Assembly (NCBI RefSeq): GCF_001598255.1
Contig: NZ_BCYP01000034.1
Span: 1 to 64,000 of the forward strand
DNA from: Mitsuaria chitosanitabida ATCC BAA-476 = NBRC 102408
Lineage (GTDB): Bacteria > Pseudomonadota > Gammaproteobacteria > Burkholderiales > Burkholderiaceae_C
DNA: 64,000 nt
Direction of reading: 5' to 3'
A program made the translations under genes and the position numbers. Positions 18,587-26,503 of the stretch are shown in pieces. The notes under the pieces were generated by a model. It worked only from the letters and a program-made list of their open reading frames with translations, made no database searches and was not told the DNA's origin. Numbering within the stretch: position 1 is the stretch's first letter; every line of letters begins with the position of its first letter.

Positions 18587-21145
18587 GTGTCACCCCAACT
18601 CCCCCTTGCCTCTCCGGACCTGGACGCCCTGCGCGCCCTGCTGAAGACGCGCGCCCTGGCGCTGCCCGACCTGCTGGCCGGGTTATGGGACGGCCCCTGG
18701 CCCGCCTTCGTGCTGGACGCCCGGGGCCAGGTCTTGCTTACCAACGCGCGGTTGCAGGACCTGATGGGGGAGGTCTCCCTGAAGGGCCGCCGGCTCCTTC
18801 CCAGCGGCAAGGCGCAGGAGCTGCGCCTGGTCGACGACCAGGGCCGTGAGCACCTGCTCGAAGCCTGGGTCCACCCCCTGGACGGAGGCGACCTCGGCCT
18901 GGCGCTGCTCCAGGACCACAGCACCGAACTGGCCGCCCGCGAGCGCGCCGACCGCATGCAGTCGGAGATCGACCAGTGGCTCGATCTCTGCCCCCTCCCC
19001 GCCCTGATGCACGACGACCAGGGCCTGCTGCTGCGCTTCAACGCCGCCTTCGGCGCGCTGTGCAGGCGCCTGCTGCCGCAACTGCCCATCAGCCTGCACG
19101 AGCTGCCGTCCGAATGGCGCGCGCTGATCGCCGGTCCCGCGCCGGAGCCCGGCCAGGAGGCGACCCGCAACGCGCTGCTCGCGCCGCCGGGCGACCGCCG
19201 CCGCTGGATGCGGGTGCGGGCGCGCCGGCTGTCCGGCCCCTGGCCACGGCCCCGCACGCTGGTGATGCTGGAGGACCGCAGCGCGGAGCAGGATCTGGAG
19301 CTCGCCCAGCAGCAGCTGCAGACCTTGATGGACACGGCCGGTGTCGGCCTGGCGACCTTCCAGCCCGAGGCCGGCTGGTCCCGGCCGGGCACCGGCGCCG
19401 CGCCGGCGCCCTCGACCGCCGGCATGACCGGACTGGGCGCCGGCCTGAGCGGCGAGGCCGGCCCTCGCCCCACGCCGGCGCTGCAAGGCGTCAACCGCGA
19501 GATGGTCGAGCCCGCCTCCCGCGTCGAGTACGAGAAGCTGCAGCTCGCGCTCAAGCAGCAGACGCCGACAGTGGCCCGCTACGCGGTGCGCCATCCCGAG
19601 CACGGCCTGCGCTGGCTGATGACGCGGGTCGAGATCGGCCAGCTGGCCTCGGGCCAGCGCACGACCTCCGTCCTGACGGTCGACATCACCGACCACCAGG
19701 AAGCGCAGGCCCGCAACGAGCTGCTCCAGCAGTCGCTGGTCCTGCAGACCGAGCGCGAGCGCGCGGTGCTGGACTCGGTGCTGGTGGGGATCGTCACCGT
19801 GGGCCGCCAGGGCATCGAGTGGATGAACCGGTCGGCGCGGCGCATGTTCGGCGGCGACCTGCCGGAGTTCGCCGGCCAGCCCATCAGCATCGTCGCGACC
19901 GACGCGCCCGACCACCCCTTCCGCCAGACGCATTACCTGGACGACCTGCCCGAAGGCCAGGCCGAGACCTTCGAGTGCCGCCTGGTCGCGCGCGACGGGC
20001 GCGAGTTCTGGGTCGTGGGCAACGCGGTGGCCACGGGCGGCGGCATCGACGGCACCCGCCAGTTGACCTACGCGCTGCTGGACATCGAGCGCCGCCGCCA
20101 GGCCGAGGCGCAGAGCCAGCAGGCGCAGGCCTCGCTGAGCCGCATCATCGAGGCGGCCCCGATCGCCATCAGCCTGCACGACGCCCGCACCCTGCAGGTC
20201 CAGCAGATCAACCAGGCCGCCGCGGCGCTGGCCGGCCGTCCCGAGGAGGAGCTGCTCGGCGCGAGCCCCGAGGCGCTCTTCGGCGAGGAGCAGGCGCAGA
20301 CGATCCGCTCGGACATGGAGTTCGCGCTCCAGAGCGGCGAGGTGCTGCAGCGCGAGTACCGCCTGACCGTGCGTGGCCAGGCCCGCATCTGGGACGCGCG
20401 ATTGCTGCACCTGTCCGGCGTCCAGGACCCCACCGGCGCGCATGAGGCCGAACAGCTGCTGATGGTCGCGACCGACGTGACGCAGCAGCGCGCGCAGGAG
20501 GCGGCGCGGCTCGAGGCCGCGATCGCGCAGCGCGAGCTGCTGGTGCGCGAGGTCCATCACCGGATCAAGAACAACCTGCAAGGCGTGGCGGGCCTGCTGC
20601 AGCAGATCGCCGCGCGCCGGCCGGAGGTCCGCGGCGTCATCAACGAGGCCGTCGGCCAGGTGCAGGCGATCGCGCAGGTCTACGGGCTGCAGGTCGGCAT
20701 GTCCGGCCCGCTGCGGCTGCGCAAGATCGTCGAGGCGGTGATGGGCTCGGTGCAGCGCATGTTCGGGCGCGAGATCCTGGTCGAGGTCGACGGCGCGCTG
20801 GCGGAGCAGTCGCACCGCTGGGGCCTGCCCGAGGCCGAGGCCATCCCCATCGCGCTGACGCTCAACGAGCTGTTCACCAACGCGCTCAAGCACGGCGGCG
20901 ACGCGCCAGTGCGCTGCGAGCTGCAGTTCGAGTCCGAGCAGGTGCTGCTGCGCATCGTCAACACGGGGCGGCTGCCGGCGGGCTTCGACCTGGCGCAGGT
21001 GCGGGGCGGCGTGTCCGGCCTGGGCCTGGTGCGCGCGCTGCTGCCGCGCCGCAGCGCGCTGCTGGGGCTGACGCAGGAAGGCGATCATGTGGTCTGCGAG
21101 CTCAGCCTGTGGCCGCCCGGCGTGCAGCTGCTGGAGGCCCTGTGA
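18587..21145 (+). CDS. Soluble multi-PAS histidine kinase (HisKA_2 / HWE-like class)
   Basis: An 852-residue protein with no membrane segment. Several PAS-like modules are visible, for example around residues 35-120, 130-230, 400-500 (VLDSVLVGIVTVGRQGIEWMNRSARRMFG) and 520-640 (IIEAAPIAISLHDARTLQVQQINQAAAALAGR). The phospho-acceptor box QRELLVREVHHRIKNNLQGVAGLL is that of HisKA_2-type kinases. The ATPase domain has a clear N-box (ALTLNELFTNALKHG). The usual G1 box DxGxG is replaced by NTGRLPAGF, while GVSGLGL serves as G2. The GTG start at 18587 follows a TTAAACTC stretch; a weak start is possible. The ANTAR response regulator 88 bp downstream is the probable partner. Confidence 0.85.
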   Translation: MSPQLPLASPDLDALRALLKTRALALPDLLAGLWDGPWPAFVLDARGQVLLTNARLQDLMGEVSLKGRRLLPSGKAQELRLVDDQGREHLLEAWVHPLDGGDLGLALLQDHSTELAARERADRMQSEIDQWLDLCPLPALMHDDQGLLLRFNAAFGALCRRLLPQLPISLHELPSEWRALIAGPAPEPGQEATRNALLAPPGDRRRWMRVRARRLSGPWPRPRTLVMLEDRSAEQDLELAQQQLQTLMDTAGVGLATFQPEAGWSRPGTGAAPAPSTAGMTGLGAGLSGEAGPRPTPALQGVNREMVEPASRVEYEKLQLALKQQTPTVARYAVRHPEHGLRWLMTRVEIGQLASGQRTTSVLTVDITDHQEAQARNELLQQSLVLQTERERAVLDSVLVGIVTVGRQGIEWMNRSARRMFGGDLPEFAGQPISIVATDAPDHPFRQTHYLDDLPEGQAETFECRLVARDGREFWVVGNAVATGGGIDGTRQLTYALLDIERRRQAEAQSQQAQASLSRIIEAAPIAISLHDARTLQVQQINQAAAALAGRPEEELLGASPEALFGEEQAQTIRSDMEFALQSGEVLQREYRLTVRGQARIWDARLLHLSGVQDPTGAHEAEQLLMVATDVTQQRAQEAARLEAAIAQRELLVREVHHRIKNNLQGVAGLLQQIAARRPEVRGVINEAVGQVQAIAQVYGLQVGMSGPLRLRKIVEAVMGSVQRMFGREILVEVDGALAEQSHRWGLPEAEAIPIALTLNELFTNALKHGGDAPVRCELQFESEQVLLRIVNTGRLPAGFDLAQVRGGVSGLGLVRALLPRRSALLGLTQEGDHVVCELSLWPPGVQLLEAL

Positions 21146-21233
21146 CGCCCCGCGTCCCCGGGAATCCCCCGGGCGGCATTTCGGTGACAATCCCGGGTCA
21201 TCCCCGCTTGGGGAGCCTACAGACGGGAGCAGC

Positions 21234-21866
21234 GTGGACGGCGTGAGCAGCAACGTTGGCGGGAGCGGCAAGGGCCGCATCCTGGTCGTGGACGATGACC
21301 GGCTGGTGCTGGCCACGTTGACGCACGGCCTGGCCCAGGCCGGCTACGAGGTGCTCGACGCCGACAACGGCGACGACGCCATCCTCATCGCCCGTCAGCA
21401 CCGCCCCGACCTGGCGCTGCTCGACATCCGCATGGAAGGCATGACTGGCTTCGACGTCGCCGGCTACCTGCGCGACTACCTGCAGCTCCCGTTCATGTTC
21501 CTGTCGGCCTTCGCCGACGAGGCCACCGTCGCCAAGGTCAAGGAACTCGGCGCGCTGGCCTACCTGGTCAAGCCGCTGGACATCCACCAGATCGTTCCGG
21601 CCGTCGAGGCCGCCTTCGCCAACCGGCCCAAGCCCGGCGCGGCACCCGGAACCGGCATCGCTCCCGCGGCGGCCCCTGCGGATCCGTCCGCGTCGCTCCA
21701 GGTCGTCGAGGCCATGGCGCTCGGCGTGCTCATGCACCGCTACTCGCTGACCCGCGCCCAGGCCCTCGCGCGCCTGGAACGCATGGCCGCCGAGCAGCGC
21801 ATCGAACTGGGCGAGCAGGCCCGCCGGCTGGTCGAGGCGGTCGAACAGCTCGCCCTCGGCAGCTGA
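21234..21866 (+). CDS. ANTAR-domain response regulator (RNA-binding antiterminator)
   Basis: A 210-residue protein. The receiver domain (about residues 15-130) has RILVVDDDR, the phospho-acceptor Asp in LALLDIRMEGM, and a Lys in YLVKPLD. After an Ala/Pro linker comes an ANTAR domain (VVEAMALGVLMHRYSLTRAQALARLERMAAEQRIELGEQARRLVEAVE). In characterised family members (AmiR, NasT, EutV) phosphorylated ANTAR regulators bind paired RNA hairpins in nascent leaders and prevent termination. The GTG at 21234 follows GGGAG at ideal spacing; the longer frame upstream lies inside the kinase gene. It is probably controlled by the adjacent HisKA_2 kinase, a pairing known for this class. Confidence 0.9.
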   Translation: MDGVSSNVGGSGKGRILVVDDDRLVLATLTHGLAQAGYEVLDADNGDDAILIARQHRPDLALLDIRMEGMTGFDVAGYLRDYLQLPFMFLSAFADEATVAKVKELGALAYLVKPLDIHQIVPAVEAAFANRPKPGAAPGTGIAPAAAPADPSASLQVVEAMALGVLMHRYSLTRAQALARLERMAAEQRIELGEQARRLVEAVEQLALGS

Positions 21867-21953
21867 GCGCGCGGGCTCGGAGCCCACCTTCCTTGATGCG
21901 TTGAAGCCCGATGGCGGCCCGCACGGCCGCCGCGCCACGCGGGCGTCCGGCGT

Positions 21954-23618
21954 TCAGCCCGGCAGCGTGAAGAAGAAGCGGGCGCCCTGCCCGACCTCGG
22001 ACTCGGCCCAGATGTCCCCGCCATGACGGCGCACGATGCGGCGCGCCGACGCGAGGCCCACGCCCGTCCCCTGGAAATCGCTGGCGCTGTGCAGCCGCTG
22101 GAACACGCCGAACAGGCGATCCGCGAAGCGCATGTCGAAGCCGGCACCGTTGTCGGTCACGACGAAGACGCGCTCGCCCTGGCGCTGCTGCGCGTCGAAA
22201 CGGATCACCGCCTGCTCGCGCTTGCCGCTGTACTTCCAGGCGTTGCCCAGCAGGTTCTCCAGCACCATGCGCAGCAGCGTCGGATCGCCTTGCACCCGCA
22301 GGCCGGGCTGCACTTGCGCATCGACCTCGCGCTGGGGCGAGGCGCGCTTGAGTTCGTCCATCACCTGCGCCGCCAGCAGCGACAGGTCCACCGTCTCGTG
22401 CCGCAGCGCCTGCGAGGACAGCTGCGACAGCGCCAGCAGCGAGTCGATCATGCTGTGCATCCGCGCCGCGGCGCCCAGCACCCGCTCCAGGTGGTCGTTG
22501 CCGGCGCGATCCAGCAATCGGCCGTAGTCTTCCTTGAGGATGCGGGTGAAGCCCTCGACCACCCGCAGTGGCGCGCGCAGGTCGTGCGACACCGTGTAGC
22601 TGAAGGAGGCCTGGTCCGCCCGCGCCTGCTCGGCCGCCTGCATCGCCAGCGCGGCCGGCACCGTGTCGGCCGCGCCCTGCGGCCACAGGCTCAGCAGCGT
22701 CTGACCGCCCTGCGGCAGCGCCGTCAGGCACAACCACCACGCGCCGCAGGCGCTGCCCGACTGCAGGTCGGGCTGGGCCAGCGCCTCGCGCAACTCCTCG
22801 GGGAGGCGCTCCTCGCAGGCGCGCCAGAGCTGGCCGCGCGCCTCGGCGCCAGCGCCCATCATCTGGGCCGCCGCCTCGTTGTAGTCCAGCAGCCGGGTCT
22901 GCGCGCCGGGCTGCGCGTCGCTGATCAGCCAGGCCGGACCGGGCAAGGCCTGCAGCCAGTCGGTGAGGGCGGGGGAATCTTCCGGGGACGCGATGAGCTC
23001 GGTGGAGGGGACATCGGCGGCGATCGTCGCCACGGCCGGGTCGACCACCCGTGCCACGCCCAGGTAGCCGGCGAAGCGGCCCGCGGCATCCAGCACCGCC
23101 TGCCCGCGCAGCTCCCAGCCCTTGCCTTGCGTGTCGCGCACGCGCAGGCCGTCGAAGGATTGCCCCTGCTCGATGCGCCGGCGCAGGTCCAGGCCCGCGT
23201 CCACCGGTTCGAAGCGCTCCCACAAGCGCTGCGTCACGGCGCCGTTCATCGGGGTGCCGGCCCAGCTCGAGGCCAGCCCGCCCTGCGGCGCCTGCCAGCG
23301 CACCAGATGGTGATGCGCGTCCGTCTGCCAGAGCCAGTCGGGGACCAGCTGCGTGAGGGTCTGGGATTGCTGGCGGCTCTCGCGCAGCAGCTCGCCGAAC
23401 TGGGCCCGCGCCAGCCGCACCGCGAGGTGCCAGGTCAGCGCGGCCACGAAGACCACCAGCGCCGCGCCCGCGAGCACCGAGGTCAGCACCAGGCCGGGGC
23501 CGCTGGGATCGAGATTGAGCGCCAGCAAGAGGAGCAGGACCAGCACCGCCAGGCCCAAGGCCAGCGCGGCAGCTCTCCATGGCCGCCGACGCGTGGCAGC
23601 TTCCCCCAACCTGTTCAT
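21954..23618 (-). CDS. Membrane-bound PAS histidine kinase (hybrid-free)
   Basis: A 554-residue sensor kinase. Two closely spaced membrane segments lie near the N-terminus (about residues 15-35 and 42-65) with almost no periplasmic loop, so it probably senses cytoplasmic or membrane signals. A PAS module follows (LTQLVPDWLWQTDAHHHLVRWQ), then a HisKA domain with the phospho-accepting His in FSYTVSHDLRAPLRVVEGF. The ATPase has NLLGNAWKYSGK (N-box), DNGAGFD (G1) and GTGVGLAS (G2). The ATG at 23618 puts the first membrane helix at residue 15; the longer frame is in the divergent promoter region. No receiver is attached; the divergent Hpt and RR-GGDEF-EAL genes may be its outputs. Confidence 0.9.
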   Translation of the reverse strand: MNRLGEAATRRRPWRAAALALGLAVLVLLLLLALNLDPSGPGLVLTSVLAGAALVVFVAALTWHLAVRLARAQFGELLRESRQQSQTLTQLVPDWLWQTDAHHHLVRWQAPQGGLASSWAGTPMNGAVTQRLWERFEPVDAGLDLRRRIEQGQSFDGLRVRDTQGKGWELRGQAVLDAAGRFAGYLGVARVVDPAVATIAADVPSTELIASPEDSPALTDWLQALPGPAWLISDAQPGAQTRLLDYNEAAAQMMGAGAEARGQLWRACEERLPEELREALAQPDLQSGSACGAWWLCLTALPQGGQTLLSLWPQGAADTVPAALAMQAAEQARADQASFSYTVSHDLRAPLRVVEGFTRILKEDYGRLLDRAGNDHLERVLGAAARMHSMIDSLLALSQLSSQALRHETVDLSLLAAQVMDELKRASPQREVDAQVQPGLRVQGDPTLLRMVLENLLGNAWKYSGKREQAVIRFDAQQRQGERVFVVTDNGAGFDMRFADRLFGVFQRLHSASDFQGTGVGLASARRIVRRHGGDIWAESEVGQGARFFFTLPG

Positions 23619-23824
23619 GCGCGCGATTGTATGTAGACCGAGGGGGCCCTCGGCGGCCGGCCGGGATGCGGCCTCCAAGCGACACCTCACCCTGGGGGTT
23701 ACCCCGGACAGCGCCTCCAAGAACACCAGAATTGACTGCTTTTTCGCGCGCTCCCATCCTTGCGGTGAACGACAATGGTCCGCAACTCCGCGTGGAACCG
23801 TCCGCGCGGCGCCATGATCAGAAG

Positions 23825-24232
23825 ATGTCACCCCACCACGTCACGACCATGCCCTCGCTGCCGCAGCCAGAACCCGCCGTGCTGGACGAGCAGGCGCTCG
23901 CCCGCCTGCGCGAACTGGACCCGGACGGCGTGAACCAGCTGCTGCACCGTGTCGTGGCCGCCTTCCTGAAATCGCTGGACCAGCAGGAGCTGGTGCTCGC
24001 GCAGGGCCTGGAGGCTCCGCGTGACCTGAACGGGCTGCGTCATGTCGCCCACACCCTGAAGTCCGCCGCCGCCAGCCTGGGCGCCAACGCGCTCTCGCAG
24101 CGCTGCGCCGAGATCGAGGCCCTGGCCCGCGCCGGTCGCGAGGACGGCCTGGCCGCGCTGATCGAGGCCGTGCTGGGCGACATCTCCTCCGCACGCCTGG
24201 CGATGCGGCAACTGGTCGGCGAGTCCCGATGA
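23825..24232 (+). CDS. Hpt-domain phosphotransfer protein
   Basis: A 135-residue protein consisting of one Hpt domain. The phospho-accepting His is in RHVAHTLKSAAASLGANALSQRCAEIEALAR (His at about residue 76), the canonical four-helix-bundle motif. It would carry phosphate between a hybrid kinase and a receiver. Its stop overlaps the start of the RR-PAS-GGDEF-EAL gene by 4 bp (ATGA), so the two are coupled and the receiver of that protein is the obvious target. An internal ATG at 23849 is an alternative start. No hybrid kinase is present in the window. Confidence 0.88.
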   Translation: MSPHHVTTMPSLPQPEPAVLDEQALARLRELDPDGVNQLLHRVVAAFLKSLDQQELVLAQGLEAPRDLNGLRHVAHTLKSAAASLGANALSQRCAEIEALARAGREDGLAALIEAVLGDISSARLAMRQLVGESR

Positions 24233-26436
24233 GCCGCGACGTGAAGGAAGTCGAACTGATCGAGCGTCCCCGCGTCCTGCTGGTGGACGATGACCCGGTG
24301 AACCTGATGCTGATCGAGGCCGCGCTCAAGGAGCATGGCTTCGACGTCACCGCCCTGACCGGCGGCGAGCCCGCGCTGCAGCTGGTCACGACCTGGACCC
24401 CCGAGCTCATCGTGCTGGACGCGCTGATGCCCGGGATCGACGGCTTCGAGGTGTGCGAGCGTCTGCGCGCCCTGCCCGGCTTCGAGAACGCCCCCATCCT
24501 CATGCTGACCGGCCTCGACGACGAGGCCTCGATCAACCGCGCCTACCAGGCCGGCGCGACCGACTTCTTCGTCAAGTCGACGCAGTGGCGTCTGCTGGCG
24601 GGACGTCTGCGCTATCTGCTGCGCAGCTCGCGCACCCGGCAGGAACTTGAGCGCAGCAAGGCCAAGCTGGCCCGCGCGCAAGACCTGGCACGCATGGGCA
24701 GCTTCGAGTGGCAGACCGGCCACGGCTTCAAGCTGGCCAACGAGGCGCTGCGCGTCTTCGGCCGCGGCCCCTCGGATCCGCTGGACTTCATCGGCGTGAT
24801 GCGCATGGTCCCGCGCGAGGAACGCCTGCTCTTCATGCGCCTGCTGCGCGACGTCGTGGCCCACAACTCGGTGCTGGTGACCGACCTCCCCTTCACGCTG
24901 CTGGACGGCCGCAAGCGCGTCATCCACATCGAGGCCGAGCCCGAGTTCAACGAGCACGGCAACGCCTGCGGCTACACCGGCGTGATCCAGGACGTGACCG
25001 ACCGGCGCATGGCCGAGGACCGCATCCGCGAGCTCGCCAACTTCGACGCGCTGACCGGCCTGCCCAACCGCCGCCAGCTGATGTGGCGCGCCGAGCGCGC
25101 CATCGAGGCCGGCCGCCGCATGGGCCATGAAGTCGGCCTGCTGCTGATCGACCTGGACCGCTTCAAGGTCATCAACGACACGCTGGGCCACGCGGCCGGC
25201 GACGACCTGCTGATGGAAGTCGGCCGCCGCCTGCGCAGCTGCGTGCGGCACAGCGACCAGGTGATGGAAGGGATGCTGGAATCGGTCGGCACGCGCTCGC
25301 ACCGCACGTTGGAGGCCGTCGGCCGTCTGGGCGGCGACGAGTTCGTCGCCCTGCTGCCCGAGGTCGGCGACGAGGCCGACGCCGAGCGCGTCGCCGAGCG
25401 CGTGCTGGAAGCGCTGCGCGAGCCCATCTTCATCGCCGGCCAGGAGTGCTTCGTCACCGCCTCGGTCGGCATCGCGCTGTACCCGCGCGACGGCCTGACC
25501 ATGGCCGACCTGCTGCGCAACGCCGACGTGGCGATGTACGCGGTCAAGAACCAGGGCCGCAACGCGTCGGCGCTGTACTCGCCGATGCTGGCGGGCCGCG
25601 GCCGCGAGAAGCTGGAGCTCGAGTCCGCGTTGCACAAGGCGATCGAGCGCGACGAGCTGGTGCTGCATTACCAGCCCAAGATCGACGTGCGCACCGCCCG
25701 CATGGTGGGCGCCGAGGCGCTGATGCGCTGGCGCCGCGGCAACACGCTGGTCCCTCCGGGCGACTTCATTCCGCTGGCCGAGGAGACCGGCCTGATCGTC
25801 CCGCTGTCCGAATGGGCGCTGCGCGAGGCCGCGCGCCAGGCCAAGGTCTGGCAGCTCAATTTCGGCTTCAGCGAGTCCATCGCGGTGAACCTGCCCAACC
25901 GGCTGTTCGAGCGCTCGGACCTGGTCGAGCACATCCACCAGTTCGTCAGCCAATGGGGCGTGCCCCACCGCGCGATCCAGCTGGAGATCACCGAGACCGG
26001 CCTGATGAAGGACCTGCAGAGCGTGATCCCCTCGCTGCACCGGCTCAACGAGGTCGGCGTCGAGATCTCGATCGACGACTTCGGCACCGGCTACTCGTCG
26101 CTCGCGTATCTGACGACGCTCCCGATCTCGGAAGTGAAGATCGACCGCAGCTTCGTGCGCGACCTGGGCATCACCCCCCAGAGCTCCGCCGTGGTGACGG
26201 CCATCATCGCGCTGGCGCGCTCGCTGGGCCTGCAGGTCATCGCCGAGGGCGTGGAGACGCTGCGCCAGATGGAAGTGCTGCGCCGGCTCGATTGCAGCCT
26301 GATGCAGGGCTTCCTGTTCAGCAAGCCGCTGCCGCCCGACGAGCTCGAGCGCTGGCTGGCGCAGACGGTGCTGACCCGCAAGGCGCCCTGGATCCTGCCC
26401 GCCTCCGAGGCCGGCGAGGACCTGCCCCCGCGCTGA
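24229..26436 (+). CDS. Response regulator with PAS, GGDEF and EAL domains (c-di-GMP turnover)
   Basis: A 735-residue cytoplasmic protein. Receiver: residues 15-130, VLLVDDD, phospho-acceptor D64 in LIVLDALMPG. PAS: about 140-260. GGDEF: about 265-435, GGDEF motif at 368-372. EAL: about 450-710, EAL at 496-498, plus LEITE, DDFGTGYSS, KIDRSF and EGVE. All key residues for both diguanylate cyclase and phosphodiesterase activity are present, so net direction cannot be told from sequence. There is an extra segment of about 18 residues (EGMLESVGTRSHRTLE) just before the GGDEF strand. It is translationally coupled to the Hpt gene, so phosphorelay control of c-di-GMP is likely. It is a plausible input to the YcgR-like brake encoded at 60.2 kb. 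Confidence 0.93.
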   Translation: MSRDVKEVELIERPRVLLVDDDPVNLMLIEAALKEHGFDVTALTGGEPALQLVTTWTPELIVLDALMPGIDGFEVCERLRALPGFENAPILMLTGLDDEASINRAYQAGATDFFVKSTQWRLLAGRLRYLLRSSRTRQELERSKAKLARAQDLARMGSFEWQTGHGFKLANEALRVFGRGPSDPLDFIGVMRMVPREERLLFMRLLRDVVAHNSVLVTDLPFTLLDGRKRVIHIEAEPEFNEHGNACGYTGVIQDVTDRRMAEDRIRELANFDALTGLPNRRQLMWRAERAIEAGRRMGHEVGLLLIDLDRFKVINDTLGHAAGDDLLMEVGRRLRSCVRHSDQVMEGMLESVGTRSHRTLEAVGRLGGDEFVALLPEVGDEADAERVAERVLEALREPIFIAGQECFVTASVGIALYPRDGLTMADLLRNADVAMYAVKNQGRNASALYSPMLAGRGREKLELESALHKAIERDELVLHYQPKIDVRTARMVGAEALMRWRRGNTLVPPGDFIPLAEETGLIVPLSEWALREAARQAKVWQLNFGFSESIAVNLPNRLFERSDLVEHIHQFVSQWGVPHRAIQLEITETGLMKDLQSVIPSLHRLNEVGVEISIDDFGTGYSSLAYLTTLPISEVKIDRSFVRDLGITPQSSAVVTAIIALARSLGLQVIAEGVETLRQMEVLRRLDCSLMQGFLFSKPLPPDELERWLAQTVLTRKAPWILPASEAGEDLPPR

Positions 26437-26503
26437 CATCGCGCCGATGTCGCGCAGGCTGGCCGTCCTCTTCTGAATCAACCGAATCAACGAGCACCGA
26501 CCG

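Noticed and set aside
18683-21316. 877-codon minus-strand frame opposite the histidine kinase
   Set aside because: Low-complexity, Gln/Leu/Arg-rich antisense frame; the plus strand has PAS, HisKA_2 and ATPase motifs.
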